A stretch of 64,000 nt of DNA from contig JAAONU010000001.1 of the NCBI GenBank assembly GCA_012932295.1, positions 25,138,824 to 25,202,823 of the forward strand, given 5' to 3'. The number at the start of each line of letters is the position of its first letter. Within the stretch, counting starts at the first letter, position 1. Below are positions 24,380 to 37,100 of this stretch, piece by piece. The notes beneath the pieces were generated by a model. That model was given only the letters and a program-made list of their open reading frames with translations, searched no databases and was not told the origin of the DNA. A program made the position numbers and the translations under genes. This DNA comes from Cyclina sinensis (lineage: Eukaryota; Mollusca; Bivalvia; Venerida; Veneridae).

Positions 24380-27300
24380 TATCAGAATTATTAGTCCTTT
24401 ACAAACAAATGTATAGGACTGTACTTAAAAATTATGAAATATAATAACTTTGATATTAATCATGCCAACTGAACAGGAGATATACAACTTGAAGATTCTG
24501 CATATCAACACAGGAAGGGTTATCAACATGGCCTTTGAAGAAATATATTATATACAAAATGCCATAATAGATCTCGATATGCAAGATCTGTGCAGGAAAC
24601 AGTAATGGTATGAATACTGGAGTGTAGAACAGGATATTTTCCTCTTCGCATGCTCTACATACAAATAAATAGCAAACCATAATTAACAGATTATAAAAAA
24701 AATATAATAATATTTATAATCAACTGATTTCACTATGGCATTGTTATTAGGTTAAGGACAGTTTGTAAAAGAACCAGTTTCTAAAGTCTTCTGACTTGAC
24801 TTTCCAAAATCTTGACAATTCTTAAAACATTTAGTGCTTAACTCATTATTGCAAAGCAACTGCAAAAGTAGACATAGGCAAACAGTGCAGTCCACATCAG
24901 AGTCTACTCTGTTAACATAAGGGATTACATAAAGGACTTTTTTAAGGGACTAAATAGACTGAAACTGAAAATTTACACCTGAAACCTATTTAACTGAAAA
25001 TGGACTTGTCCAACAGAAAACGATGGCATAATCCATTAGGCATTAATGGGTTAATAAAAAGTAAAGTAGTCTAGATAAAAAGTACAAAACAGGCTGAAAG
25101 ATCATAAACAGTTCTGCTTGATCCTACAACCTATGGTTAACATTCAAAAAAGGGGAAAAAAATACTGTAAATACAAAAAGTGACTACATTTTAAAGTTGA
25201 AACATTTCCAACTTTGAGTATCATAAGTTTTATGGCCATTGCTCTGCAATGAGGTGATACAAATCTTTGGTACAAAGTACACACACAGTGAAATCAATCA
25301 AAAATATGTTAAACATACTATTCAAATGACAAGTCAAATAACTGGTGAAACAATAGTTGTCAAGTTCAGTCATGAAACTTAACATTGTATGTTACACTAC
25401 ATAATGTGATTATGGAAATTCCATGTTACATCGCTTAAGCATTCCCAGAACAAAGTCACTATAAAGAATATTTTCAAGTCACTAAAATTTCATTTGTTAA
25501 GTTACATGAATACTTTGACGACGAAAGATGGGAAAATCTAAAATCTTGTCCAGTTTGCAAACTGCTATGTATTCCAATCTTTAAGAAATGTTCACAAAAT
25601 CTAAATCTATTAACAACATGACTCCAGTATTTCAGTATAAAAACACCATGATCATGGGCAGTTCTGAAGATTATCTAACATCAACTGTTTCTTAATGAGC
25701 AACTTTAGAAAGTTATGTAAATGAATATTTAGGCCAAAAATTTGTGCAGTATTTAACAGAAGGATTTAACCCTGAAAAAGCTGAAATTCTGTAATGGATT
25801 TGCCCAGCTTTGAACTTGGAACAGTCCATTCCAAGTTTAAGGGATTTCAATATCAAAATACAAATATGGAGCTACCAACAGTATAGAGCCTGGTCAGACT
25901 GCACGGATGTGCAGGCTGGCCTGGCTCTATACTGGTGGCAAAGGCTAATCACTTTCGGTTCCAGCAGGTTAAGGGTTAAGGGTTCTGATGGAAATAAGAG
26001 TATAAATGCATGCATTGATACACTAGAACTTTTTATGTACAGGTCCAAACCCTGAAAGGAATAAGTATGACTTGAGAAGTACATGTATATAAATTACAAT
26101 CAGGTGTTTGATTCACAATAATTCCAAATAGTACAAACACAAAATTTATGAAATTTTGAAAATGAAAATTTACAAATGAACTACATTTTTCTATTCTTTT
26201 CCAAACAGGCATGAACATAATTGTATTAGCTTATCCTTAATAAATTTCTCACTGACAAACCCCTCTGACAAAGAACATTTTTCATGTTTCATCTTAAGTT
26301 ATAACAATCTTAACTACACACGAAAAAATAAAATATCAACAAAGAAGTATTAGGCTAGAAAAGCACCTGAGCAATTTATAAAACCAACAACAACAACAAA
26401 ATTTTGACTACATTTTTGACGATCAACTACTTAAAAATGAACTAGTACAAAAAAAAAATAAGTAATAATTCCAACCACAAAAAACTAGTTTTCCTACTAA
26501 CAACTCCATTTGATGGAAAAAGCACATGGAAAGAATCAAATGATACTAATAAATGAAGACGGCTTTCATATGGATTTCTACAAAAACAGCACTGTACAAC
26601 ATAAAACTAACAACAAAATCTACTTTTTTCCCATGCTGCAAATTCATTACATGGGTATTTTTTTCCAATTTCTGTGGCAAGGTGAAATCATTGACAGCTA
26701 GTGAAAAAAACTTAAATTACAGAGTCAACTTTGAAAGGCTGACAGCTAGATACCACAAAAACAAGATTACCGAAATTAACTTTCCAGCAAGCCTCACTTT
26801 AGTTCCGTTAACTTTCACAATGTGTCTTTAAAGTTTTCATTTAACCTCTAGGTAACATTTTTTTCTCTGCCCTTCTCTTTCTTACTCTGTGATTTTTTCT
26901 TTAGCTGTCCTTAATTAACAAAACTTGAAGAAAAAAAGTACCTGAATACAACCAAATTTCTCAGGCTAGCATATACTAGTTATATTAGTATTTCTAAAAA
27001 AAAAAATGCTTAGTTAAAATGCAGCACTATGTTTGTGGCAATACCAAATTCAAAATTTATGGTACATGTTTAAATGTCATACAGGTATTTATACCTGAAA
27101 GATAAAAATAAAAATATTATTTGCACTGTAACAGTTAATAATCTGGCTTTGAAAATCATTACCACCATTATACACTATATACAAATATTTAGTGGTGACA
27201 AACCACAAACATTAGATCACTATATCAACTGGTAAGTTCTTTATAAGTTCTTTTAAAATGAAATAAAGTGATATTCATTTACATCACAAAGGTTAAGTGT

Positions 27301-28088
27301 AAAACTACTGTAGTAACATATATGAAATAGATACAATAGTTTTGCACTAACTCCTTGCATTTAATTCCTTTTTACAGTCTAGTAAAGTACAGTTTTTTAG
27401 GTACATGTTGAAAAAAAAACATTTTGTAGGTCACAGAAATGTATACAAAGTAAAAAAAACACCATAAAACATTGGATGTACACATATAAATATTTATCAT
27501 ACACATATAAACATGAAATATATATAATACTTATATTTATAATTGCAATTAAAACTTTCATCACAAAGAATTTCTTCCCTGACTTGAATAATTATTTACA
27601 AAACAACAAGTGAAAGAAATTTATCTGATAAGAAATAAATGACAAGGAACAGCCTTTTGGCTAAAATTTCTCACTCAAACAAAAACCAGAACCAGAGTAA
27701 AAATTTAAGTATATTAAATATACAGTCAAATACTGAAAGTAGAAGATTTCAAATTTCTAGGACTGGCTTGCAATCTATCTTGTTTTTAATTTAACCCCTT
27801 ATCCATCCCTTAACTTACCACATTTATCATTTTTTTAAAGTATGTTTTTACTGATATTTATACCTCATAAAATGTGTATAACACTGTTCGATACTATTTT
27901 GTCTTGTCACTTGTCAACTGTCATGGGTTTATACATAATATAGCAATGATTCTCATGTAGCCAAAGTGGAGAAAATTCTCTCTACTTTTCATAAGACTTC
28001 AGTATCATGTAGCTTTCTCATGTACTGTTGAAAAACATTTCCTCAAAGAAGGCACTAACTTCAGTTCAAACTGAACATATTGATTTGG
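24380..28088. other. TTYH 3'UTR and downstream region
   Basis: No coding sequence was recognised. The part nearest 28088 must be TTYH 3'UTR on the minus strand. Several AATAAA-like signals exist on that strand, so the transcript end cannot be placed. Confidence 0.5.
25875..25937. repeat. Hairpin repeat, ~30 bp stem
   Basis: CCAACAGTATAGAGCCTGG and the run after it pair with GGCTCTATACTGGTGG on the other side over about 30 bases with a few mismatches and a tiny loop. The following text (GGCAAAGGCTAATCACTTTC) looks like part of a dispersed repeat. A microRNA-like fold is possible but not supported by anything else. Confidence 0.6.
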
Positions 28089-28163
28089 CTAGTTGGGTTG
28101 GTGGGCTCTTCTTGGAAAGGTGCCAAGGTTGTTATACTGCTGAACAAAACTGCCGGGGTAATA
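28089..28163 (-). CDS. ttyh: TTYH exon 14 (C-terminus and stop)
   Basis: Acceptor TTTTCTAG precedes 28163. It encodes 24 residues (YYPGSFVQQYNNLG, then FPRRAHQPN) and TAG at 28091-28089. The phase matches exon 13, and the join creates PPPAYYPG. It is separated from exon 13 by a 4.5 kb intron and would be missed by length-based gene finding. Confidence 0.85.
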   Translation of the reverse strand, partial: YYPGSFVQQYNNLGTFPRRAHQPN

Positions 28164-31100
28164 CTAGAAAAGAAAAGGGAGCACATAATTATAAACATTT
28201 CTACAACATTAAACTTCCATACAAACTGAAAGGTTTGTCAAAAGATCCAAACTGCTGATATTAAATATCATCTTTAAGTAATGAATGACAATTAATTTAT
28301 ATACTTGACTTGATTCAATGTATTTTCAAAATCAAATGTACCAATTTTTCAACAAAATACTGAGAAAAACATGTTGCCAAGTGCATATATAAAAATTACA
28401 TTATTACACTTGTCACTGAAATAAACATAAAATGATGGAATGCTATACTGTATCAAAAGTTTCACTTCCAAAGATATTATATATCAAAATAGCATTATTT
28501 ACATTATGTGTTTCAAGTATGCTTCTAACACTTCCTATTATTCAAACAATCAAATACAACCCCATATTTACAAATCAGGTTGAAACACCATCAGTTTCAA
28601 TAACTGGATGATACTTCATCTAAATGCAAATTAACCTTGCTCATGTGGGTAGTCACATGACCCTGGACAGGTCTAAATTTATCACAAATATAACAAATAT
28701 CAATTATGTTATAAATCTAGATGCTCGTAAGACACTTAGCTGTAACACATCAAGTCTTTTTTTTATCATTATGTTAGTACATTTTATCTTTTCTAGTGAC
28801 ATTGGTCTTTAAATCTGAATAAAAGAAAATCTAAACCATTTACTAGAACCCTTGTTTTACAGAGATTTAATCCCACATACCTAGATAAAGAGTGTAACTC
28901 AACATTTAAAATATTTTCACAGTTAATGTGCATGAGATATGAGCATATTTTAACACAAAAGCTGTACAGGTAAGCACTCAGATATTAAGAAAGCCATGAG
29001 ACTTCTGCTGTTTTGTTATTGATATTTCCCTCGAATATTGTTTTAACAAAATGTTATGCCATGCAAAATGTCCCATTAGAAGCAGGGTAATATTCGTGTT
29101 GTGGAATTGAAATTATATTAAGTGGCAACAATTCAAAGAAAAATTTAAGTTACTTCAATGGTCAATGTGACCCTGAATATTTTACAGAAATACAATTTTG
29201 CACTAATATGACTGTATCCTTAGAAAAAAAGTATCTTCAAACTTTTTATTTAGATATATTCACTGAGCAAATAATTTTACACCCATTGAGTTCAGCTGAA
29301 TATGGTAAATATCTTTTTTGACTTGCCCAAGCTAGAAATGCACAACTTAAAAAGCTACAGTTCAAGCCTATGATGTCATCACTTCAGCTCTTTATGCTTT
29401 TAGAGACACTGGCAACACAAAATTTATGATAGACAGACACACAGAATTGACTGACCTCCCACCCCTCCTAAGGGAACACTTAATGCATCTACAAATGTTT
29501 CAAAATATGAAACTGACAAAAAATAATAGCATGACCTTGAACTTGAAAGCACATGCCTGGGTGTTGCACATGACACATTCTCATGCTATGTGGACCAATT
29601 AAGAAGATTCCAAATCTGTCTAGATTCCAATCTGGTCTATAATATGATTTTTGCCAATGACCTCACTTTGAGACAGAAATATCCTGCCTTTTATTTGTTA
29701 AAATTTGACCTTCAGTCTCAACTACTTTGCTGAAGAATGAACTTTTTTAGTTAGTTTAGATGTTAAATAGTTGGTGAATTGTTAAGAAGACACTGCAGTG
29801 ATGATAGTTACAAAACTGACAGACAACAATTGCTCAAACACAACATTTGGTTAGTCATTTGATTTTGTCGGTAAGAAAAAAAATCACACACAACTAAAAT
29901 GGTAACATATGCGTCTACATTCCACTGAGAACATAATTTCTAAAATATCACTGTCATAGTAACCTATTTTAATGGTAGGTTTTAAGAGTTAACTGACTGT
30001 AAAGCAATGAAGTGTTAACTCCAATGCTGACCTTTCAGAAAAAATATTTCCTTATGATTGTCTACATTTCCTCTAACCACTATAACATTTCTTCCCTGTA
30101 CACTTCTCAACAGAGCATTGACCATTTTATGATAACACCATAAAGGTATTCCCATTCTGGAAAATTTTTAATGATCCTTGAAACAAGCAATCTAGTGAGC
30201 TTTAACAATCTATCAAAAATTACTCATTTACTTAACTCACCAGACCCAAATACAATCGAATATAATACCGTTTTTTTTTATATAAAATGTCAAACCCTCT
30301 ATAACACAGGATGAGCCCGACTATTTACACTGACCAACCATAAAAGCTCTATTTATCTAAGCTTTAAAAAATTAAATATTTCAAATATTTGTAATTTCCC
30401 ATCACCTAATAAGCAATTTTCAGTAATAAAGAACAGATCAGTATCTAGAACAGAATACAGATGTAGCAAAAAAAAAAACAAGAAACATGGCAATGCCACG
30501 AAACCAGGTTTTCAAAAATGTTGTTCTGATTCTATACTATAGTATGAATTTTGGAATGAAGATTGCTATGAATATTCAAAAGATTATAACATGACATGAA
30601 GGAAAAGATAATATTCATGAGAATACATGATAATGAGTAGGATGTAAATTTCGGCTAACAATACTGTCTGCAAGGAGTATACTTAATAATGAGACAACAA
30701 TTTCTGCACGTCATCTTGATGTGGTAAACATTTGTCTGAAGTTTCATCAAAATTCTTCAAAGGGTTGAAGAGTTACAGAGCGGACAGGATTTTCAATGTT
30801 AATGTCACTGTGACCTTGACCTTGGAGCCATCAAAATTCTTCAAAGGGTTGAAGAGTTACAGAGCGGACAGGATTTTCAATGTTAATGTCACTGTGACCT
30901 TGACCTTGGAGCCAGCCATGCGGAACATGCGTTCTGCACGTCATCTTGATGTGGTAAACATTTGTCTGAAGTTTCATCAAAATTCTTCAAAGGGTTGAAG
31001 AGTTACAGAGCGGACAGGATTTTCAATGTTAATGTCACTGTGACCTTGACCTTGGAGCCAGCCATGCGGAACATGCGTTCTGCACGTCATCTTGATGTGG

Positions 31101-34100
31101 TAAACATTTGTCTGAAGTTTCATCAAAATTCTTCAAAAGGTTGAAGAGTTACAGAGCGGACAGGATTTTCAATGTTAATGTCACTGTGACCTTGACCTTG
31201 GAGCCAGCCATGCGGAACATGCGTTCTGCACGTCATCTTGATGTGGTAAACATTTGTCTGAAGTTTCATCAAAATTCTTCAAAGGGTTGAAGAGTTACAG
31301 AGCGGACAGGATTTTCAATGTTAATGTCACTGTGACCTTGACCTTGGAGCCAGCCATGCGGAACATGCGTTCTGCACGTCATCTTGATGTGGTAAACATT
31401 TGTCTGAAGTTTCATCAAAATTCTTCAAAGGGTTGAAGAGTTACAGAGCGGACACAATTTCGTTTGACGCCCGCCCATCCGCCCATCCGCCCGCCATACC
31501 CCAATCTAATAACCAGGATTTTCAAAATTGAAAACCTGGTTAAAAAGAGGAAGCCCCTTTGATTACTGTACCTCACTTTGAAACTGTTAGAATGGAAAAA
31601 AATCAAACATTAAAACAGACAGATAGGCTGTGTTTAGTCTAAATTAGTATAAGAAAACTTGGGTACACCCGTGTCTAACCCTAAAGATTGGTGGAAGCAT
31701 AGTGATTCACGCCAGAATTACGCGTTGGAAACGTTCCCAGATCATGTACTTGTTCTGAGTAACTGCTGATTCTATTGTACTGTAAGTAATCGAGGAAAAA
31801 TGGAATAAATATAATGTCAATATCAAATGCATTCTCCTTTAAAACAGTCTTGTCTTATCTGATTGCTTACAGAGATTCATTATACACCCCACTACACTGA
31901 CTTATGAAATACTCTTTATTTACAAAATAAAATACTCTAAATGAACAGTATGCAATAATATGAAATTGGCCTGATATCGTTTGTGGGGTATACCATGAAC
32001 ACATGTTTCTTTAACAAATATTTAACCATGCTCTACACACAGTTAAAGAATTAACAAAGGCATCTACATGTACACTTACTGGACAACTATCACTTTACAG
32101 CAGAACACAAATCACAATTTGATAGCACAACACAATACTAAGGCAAGTCAAAAGTGATAAACATGTTCTGTCATAGTATTTCACTGAGTGAAGGAGGGCC
32201 TTCGTCTTACATACATCCTTTAGATCAAGTTTCAATTTCCTTGCTTGTGCTTTTCTCAACAGATTTAAACTTTTTGACATAACACACATGATATCATAAA
32301 ACCCATGTTACATCATACTGATGATGAACAGAACTGGTAGCCAAAGCCACAATTTACAAGCATTTATAAAATTGAACACTTTTCTATATATATCCTTTCA
32401 GACACAGAGGCTGAGTATAGGCAAACTACACACCAAATAACACTGACAATGTGTAAGTAACATGGGCTTACATACTACACATGTCTTAAAATAACATTGA
32501 AAGCTTATGCAGTAGTGATTAATCCTTCAGTCTTACATTGGATAGAACCAAAATAAAGCTTTCAGGTCAATGCAGTTGGATAGAAAGGACCAATAAATCA
32601 AACTGAGAAATAATGGGTATTACTTACAGCAGGGGGCGGGGAATCTGAGCCCACTGATTCTGTTCGAGGGTGTGTTGTCATTACTGCACTCTCATCTCTG
32701 AAAGATTGTCAAATATGACCACTTTATCAACAAGAATAAAAAACAGAAACAAATGCCAAGTTTAAAAGTTGCTGCATATTCAAAGATTATAGTTTTTACT
32801 CTTTAAATTACATGTTTCAAAATGAGCTTTATATTACAATGCATGGCCAGTTCCTCAAGACATAAGTTTTCATGACCGAAAATCTAGGTCCACTCTGAAA
32901 TATCATAAGATATTTAAAAACTGTTAATTACAATATGATGTGAATACTTCAGCTTCTGAATGTACTCACAAATATCCTGGTTCATTTAGTGGCATTCTTT
33001 CATTTCCCATAGTTCCATAGTCATTGTATGGTGGAGGGCGGGGCAAAAATGGATCAGAGTCATCTACCCGGTGGTAATTCTTCCTGAGCAACAAAAATAA
33101 CAATCAATATATAATGACCATCTAAACAATAATCACTTTACATTTTAAATTTTCAATTACCATTTGGATACTACCAAAGTATCTGTCTCTTAAAACATAC
33201 AAACTTACATCAAGTTAAAACACAATCAGGATACAAATGAAACTCTGCTGTATTATGAAAACATTATTCAAACCTTAACTTTTTTTATCTATGAACAAAT
33301 GATGTCACACAACTAAAAATAAGTTTCTATGAAATAACTATAAAAGTCAACTGCCGATTCAAAGTTTCTATGAAATAGCTACCAAGTCAACTGCCGATTC
33401 AAAGTTTCTATGAAATAGCTACCAAGTCAACTGCCGATTCAAAGATTCTTGTTCGAACAGTATTTAACCATTGATGAACAAACAGAGACCATTCTTTTTA
33501 ACATTAATACAACAAGGTCTGTTAGATTTATTTAATGTGTAAGTTATGCAAAGGTTTTCAAGAGAGTCATATGGAAGACAAACTCTGCAAGCAGTCTATT
33601 TTGCACTTATCTGAATTAATATAAATGTATTTTCATTTGTCACCAAGAAGAACATTTACTAAGAATAAGTAGGGTCACATCTAAAAGTTTGGTGCAACAA
33701 CAATTATTACGTGCTTATGGTATTTTGAAATACACTTTTCTTTTCAATTATATGGATTAGTAACTATGAGAACCACAGAACTATTCATAAACTTAGTTAC
33801 TTAGTTAGGTACTCAATCTGTAGTTATGATACATAATATGGTATAATGTTACCTGGTTCCCAGCAGCAGCCATATCCTGGGAGCAAGGCATTGTATGAAC
33901 ACAAAGGACAATCCAAGTATAGGAAGAATCAGCAAGATCAAAGACATACCAACTCTGTAAATAATTAACAATATACTAAGATTAGTTTTATCTAGTATTT
34001 TAACAACAGAACAGTCAAGACATCAGTGCTTCTAGATCGTAACATGTAAGATCTAAATCTAGATAAAATAGTCATCCTACCAATTACAATATCAGTACTT

Positions 34101-37100
34101 TTATCTATTTTATGAATTCTTCAGAGTTCAGTCTCCTTAAACTATTGTGACAAAATAGAAACAGTCCGAGTTATTATTTGACAGATCTTGAGGAATTTCA
34201 CTGTCAAAATGTCATATCACCCTGCAAAGAATTTACAAATATCACCCTCCAATCCATTTCAGAATATGCAGTATATTCTTTCCTGATACAAACTGATAAA
34301 AACAAACAAACAGGAACTGGTAAAATTTTAAATATCTTTGAAAAGATAAATGTAAAAAGTATGTAATATTTTGGGTGATATAAAATATATATAACACTGC
34401 TGACGGGGTGATAGTAAAATTGTTAACCTTGCAACACCTTTCTCAAACAAACAGATTTATATAGCATTTTCCATTTTAAATATTCCTGTCTAAAACACTT
34501 ACATGGATCTGTTACACAGTCCTTTCAGTACTTTGATATAGTTGGTATGTATCTGCCCACAGTAGACTGTGTTACCAAGGCTTGATATGTTGCCCTGGGC
34601 ATACCCGAGATCCTCACGTATTGCTCTCACAGGACCATCAACCTACATAACAAATGAAACAAAAAACATGTATCATGTATTTTTTTCAATCATAAGTCTG
34701 AACAAACAGCAGTCTGCTTGAACTACTGCAATTACAAGTATAGCAAGTAAATGTGTACATCCACCAATATAACCAAACTTTTCACTATATCTTTAGCAGT
34801 GTTTAACTTGGTTTTTCTCACTTTTTTACAACACTATTGAAAGAGTATGCAATTACTTTTAGACTTTTTTGGCAAAAAAAATATCCCCGCAAGATTTAAA
34901 GATACCAAAATGATTTTCAAAAGGTGAGAAAATTGGCAGATTTTCTTTCTGTTTTTTGAATGAATGGGTTTTTTTCTCTGTGTGTTTTGTTAGTAAAAAC
35001 TACTGAAGCTGAATTTCATTCATCTATCTACTATTATACTACTTGTCTTATGTCTTGAACTTCTCAAACCAATTTCAAAACAAAAACTGCAAGACAGGCA
35101 GATTATCTTACAACAAGGAACATAAACTTTTCTTTGAAACAAGTGAAAGTTTACAAACTAGACACATCACAGATAGAACTAAACTCGTGCATTTACACAA
35201 CATGTGCAAAACTTTAAACTTTTCTCCCTGATTACCTCTACAAACTTTCTTGACACTCTGTATTACCTTTACTGACACAGTTTAATTCTACATTTTGTAA
35301 ATCATTATAAATAAGAGATTGTGACTCAAGAAGTTAAATATCTTTTTCTAAATCAAAGACCCACACACTTTCCTTTGATTTGGGAAGCTGAAGAAAGGAC
35401 ATTTCCTGGGTATGGTCTGTGATGAAAATGATTCAAAAACATAGCAATTTTTTATAAACATTCCAAAGTCCAAACTACTGCAGCTACACAGCTATGGGTA
35501 TGTTTGAAACTTTTTTCAAAGTACGTTTTTCAAACAATTTCTGCTGAATGCTACACCTAGAATTGAGAAATCATGCTACAGTAAAAAAAATAATATTTGA
35601 ACACTGAGTAAAGCATGTGAATATTTCTAGAAAATCAAAATCATATTTTCATACAACACATCTACATTTTGTATATCTAAGACAAATCAAGACAACTACA
35701 CTTACCAACTTCATATTAAGTGAAGAAAAATGTAAAATATTATGTTAAAATTTAGATAACTTACAACAAGATTATACATTGCCTTCAAGTATGTGAGAAT
35801 ATTTCATACTCTGCTTGACTTTTTGATCAAAAGAAAACTGTTCTTTTTAAAAAAGAAGCTTTAAACATGTTCCCTTCAAGAAAATCTTTTGACTTTGAAC
35901 AACAATATAGATAATGAAATATCTCTACAACCAGACAGTTTTGCCATGGTCTATAGTGTGATATAACACTTTTCCTGGGTAAGATACTCTAAGAATATCA
36001 AGTATTAACAGTTAATTCTTTCCTAACATGAGGTAATAATTTGTTCACTATTGTTTACATTTGCATGATTTTAAAGAAATTGGAATACTCTTTATTTTAG
36101 GGAATGCCTCTTAAAATTTGGAAAAGCTAAATCCTTATCAGTTAAATCACATACCTTTGTATCAAAAGAGTTAAATTCATTGAAATTTGAAATAAAAATA
36201 TATAGCATCCTTACATATTGTGATATGTTGTATGGCAGGGTTTTGTTAACGGCAAGATTCAATGTGTTGTTAGCTTCCTTCACATAATCTCTTGCATCGT
36301 CCAGTGCCTGAAATTTAACATGTTTATTTCAGATGACAGTTGTCAATTTACAACTGAAAGGCATGCAATTAAAACCAAAAATGTAGCTTTCAATTTTAAA
36401 ATATTTTTTTCTGTACATTGATATATAACATATTTTGATTTTTAATATTTCATAATTATAATTTTAGAGGTTTATAGACTTTTATCATATCTGAATTTTA
36501 GGTTTTATAATTTGTATAAATGTCAGTCTTTCAGAAGTTATGTTGTTCATGCTGTGATGCATGGTTATCAAGTTATACAATAGTGCAGAAATATTGATTG
36601 TTTAGTTGATTGTCACCTTGACCTTTTATGTACTTACCCCGAGCAGTATAAGAGTCATGTCATCAATGATGGCAATCATCCTAAGAAGTCTGAAGTCTGT
36701 ATGGGAGCTGCCAAGTTATACAGCAGAAATGCTTTCAGTGTTTAGGTCACTGAGACCTTGACATCTGACCTACTGATCCTAAGATTTATGGGAGTCATTT
36801 TCTCAATGTAATCAATCATCACGCTACCGCTAGCAAAACTGATAAGAGTTTCACATATTCGGAAAGCGGTAAAGATTGATGTTACGTTGTTTATTTCAGT
36901 AGCTTAAACTGTTACTTTACTGATCATCCAATTACAGCGAGGCAGTTTTCTCAGGTATTCCTGTCAGTAAAACTGTTTCTTGCAATCTACCTGCAGCCAG
37001 AAAAATGTGCCTGAGCGGTGCCAAAGTTGCTGTGTCGTAATTGTCGCTGCATTGCTACTGGAAATCTTCATTCAATTTTTTTTTCCTAACCACTTTTCCA

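Noticed and set aside
30732..31436. Series of ~60-residue identical plus-strand open frames
   Set aside because: They are by-products of the 146 bp tandem array: each starts at the same unit position, and no splice or domain context exists.
32095..32289. Possible alternative last exon of TTYH
   Set aside because: No suitable acceptor and no TTYH tail features; the 28089-28163 exon continues the PPPAYYPG tail in phase.
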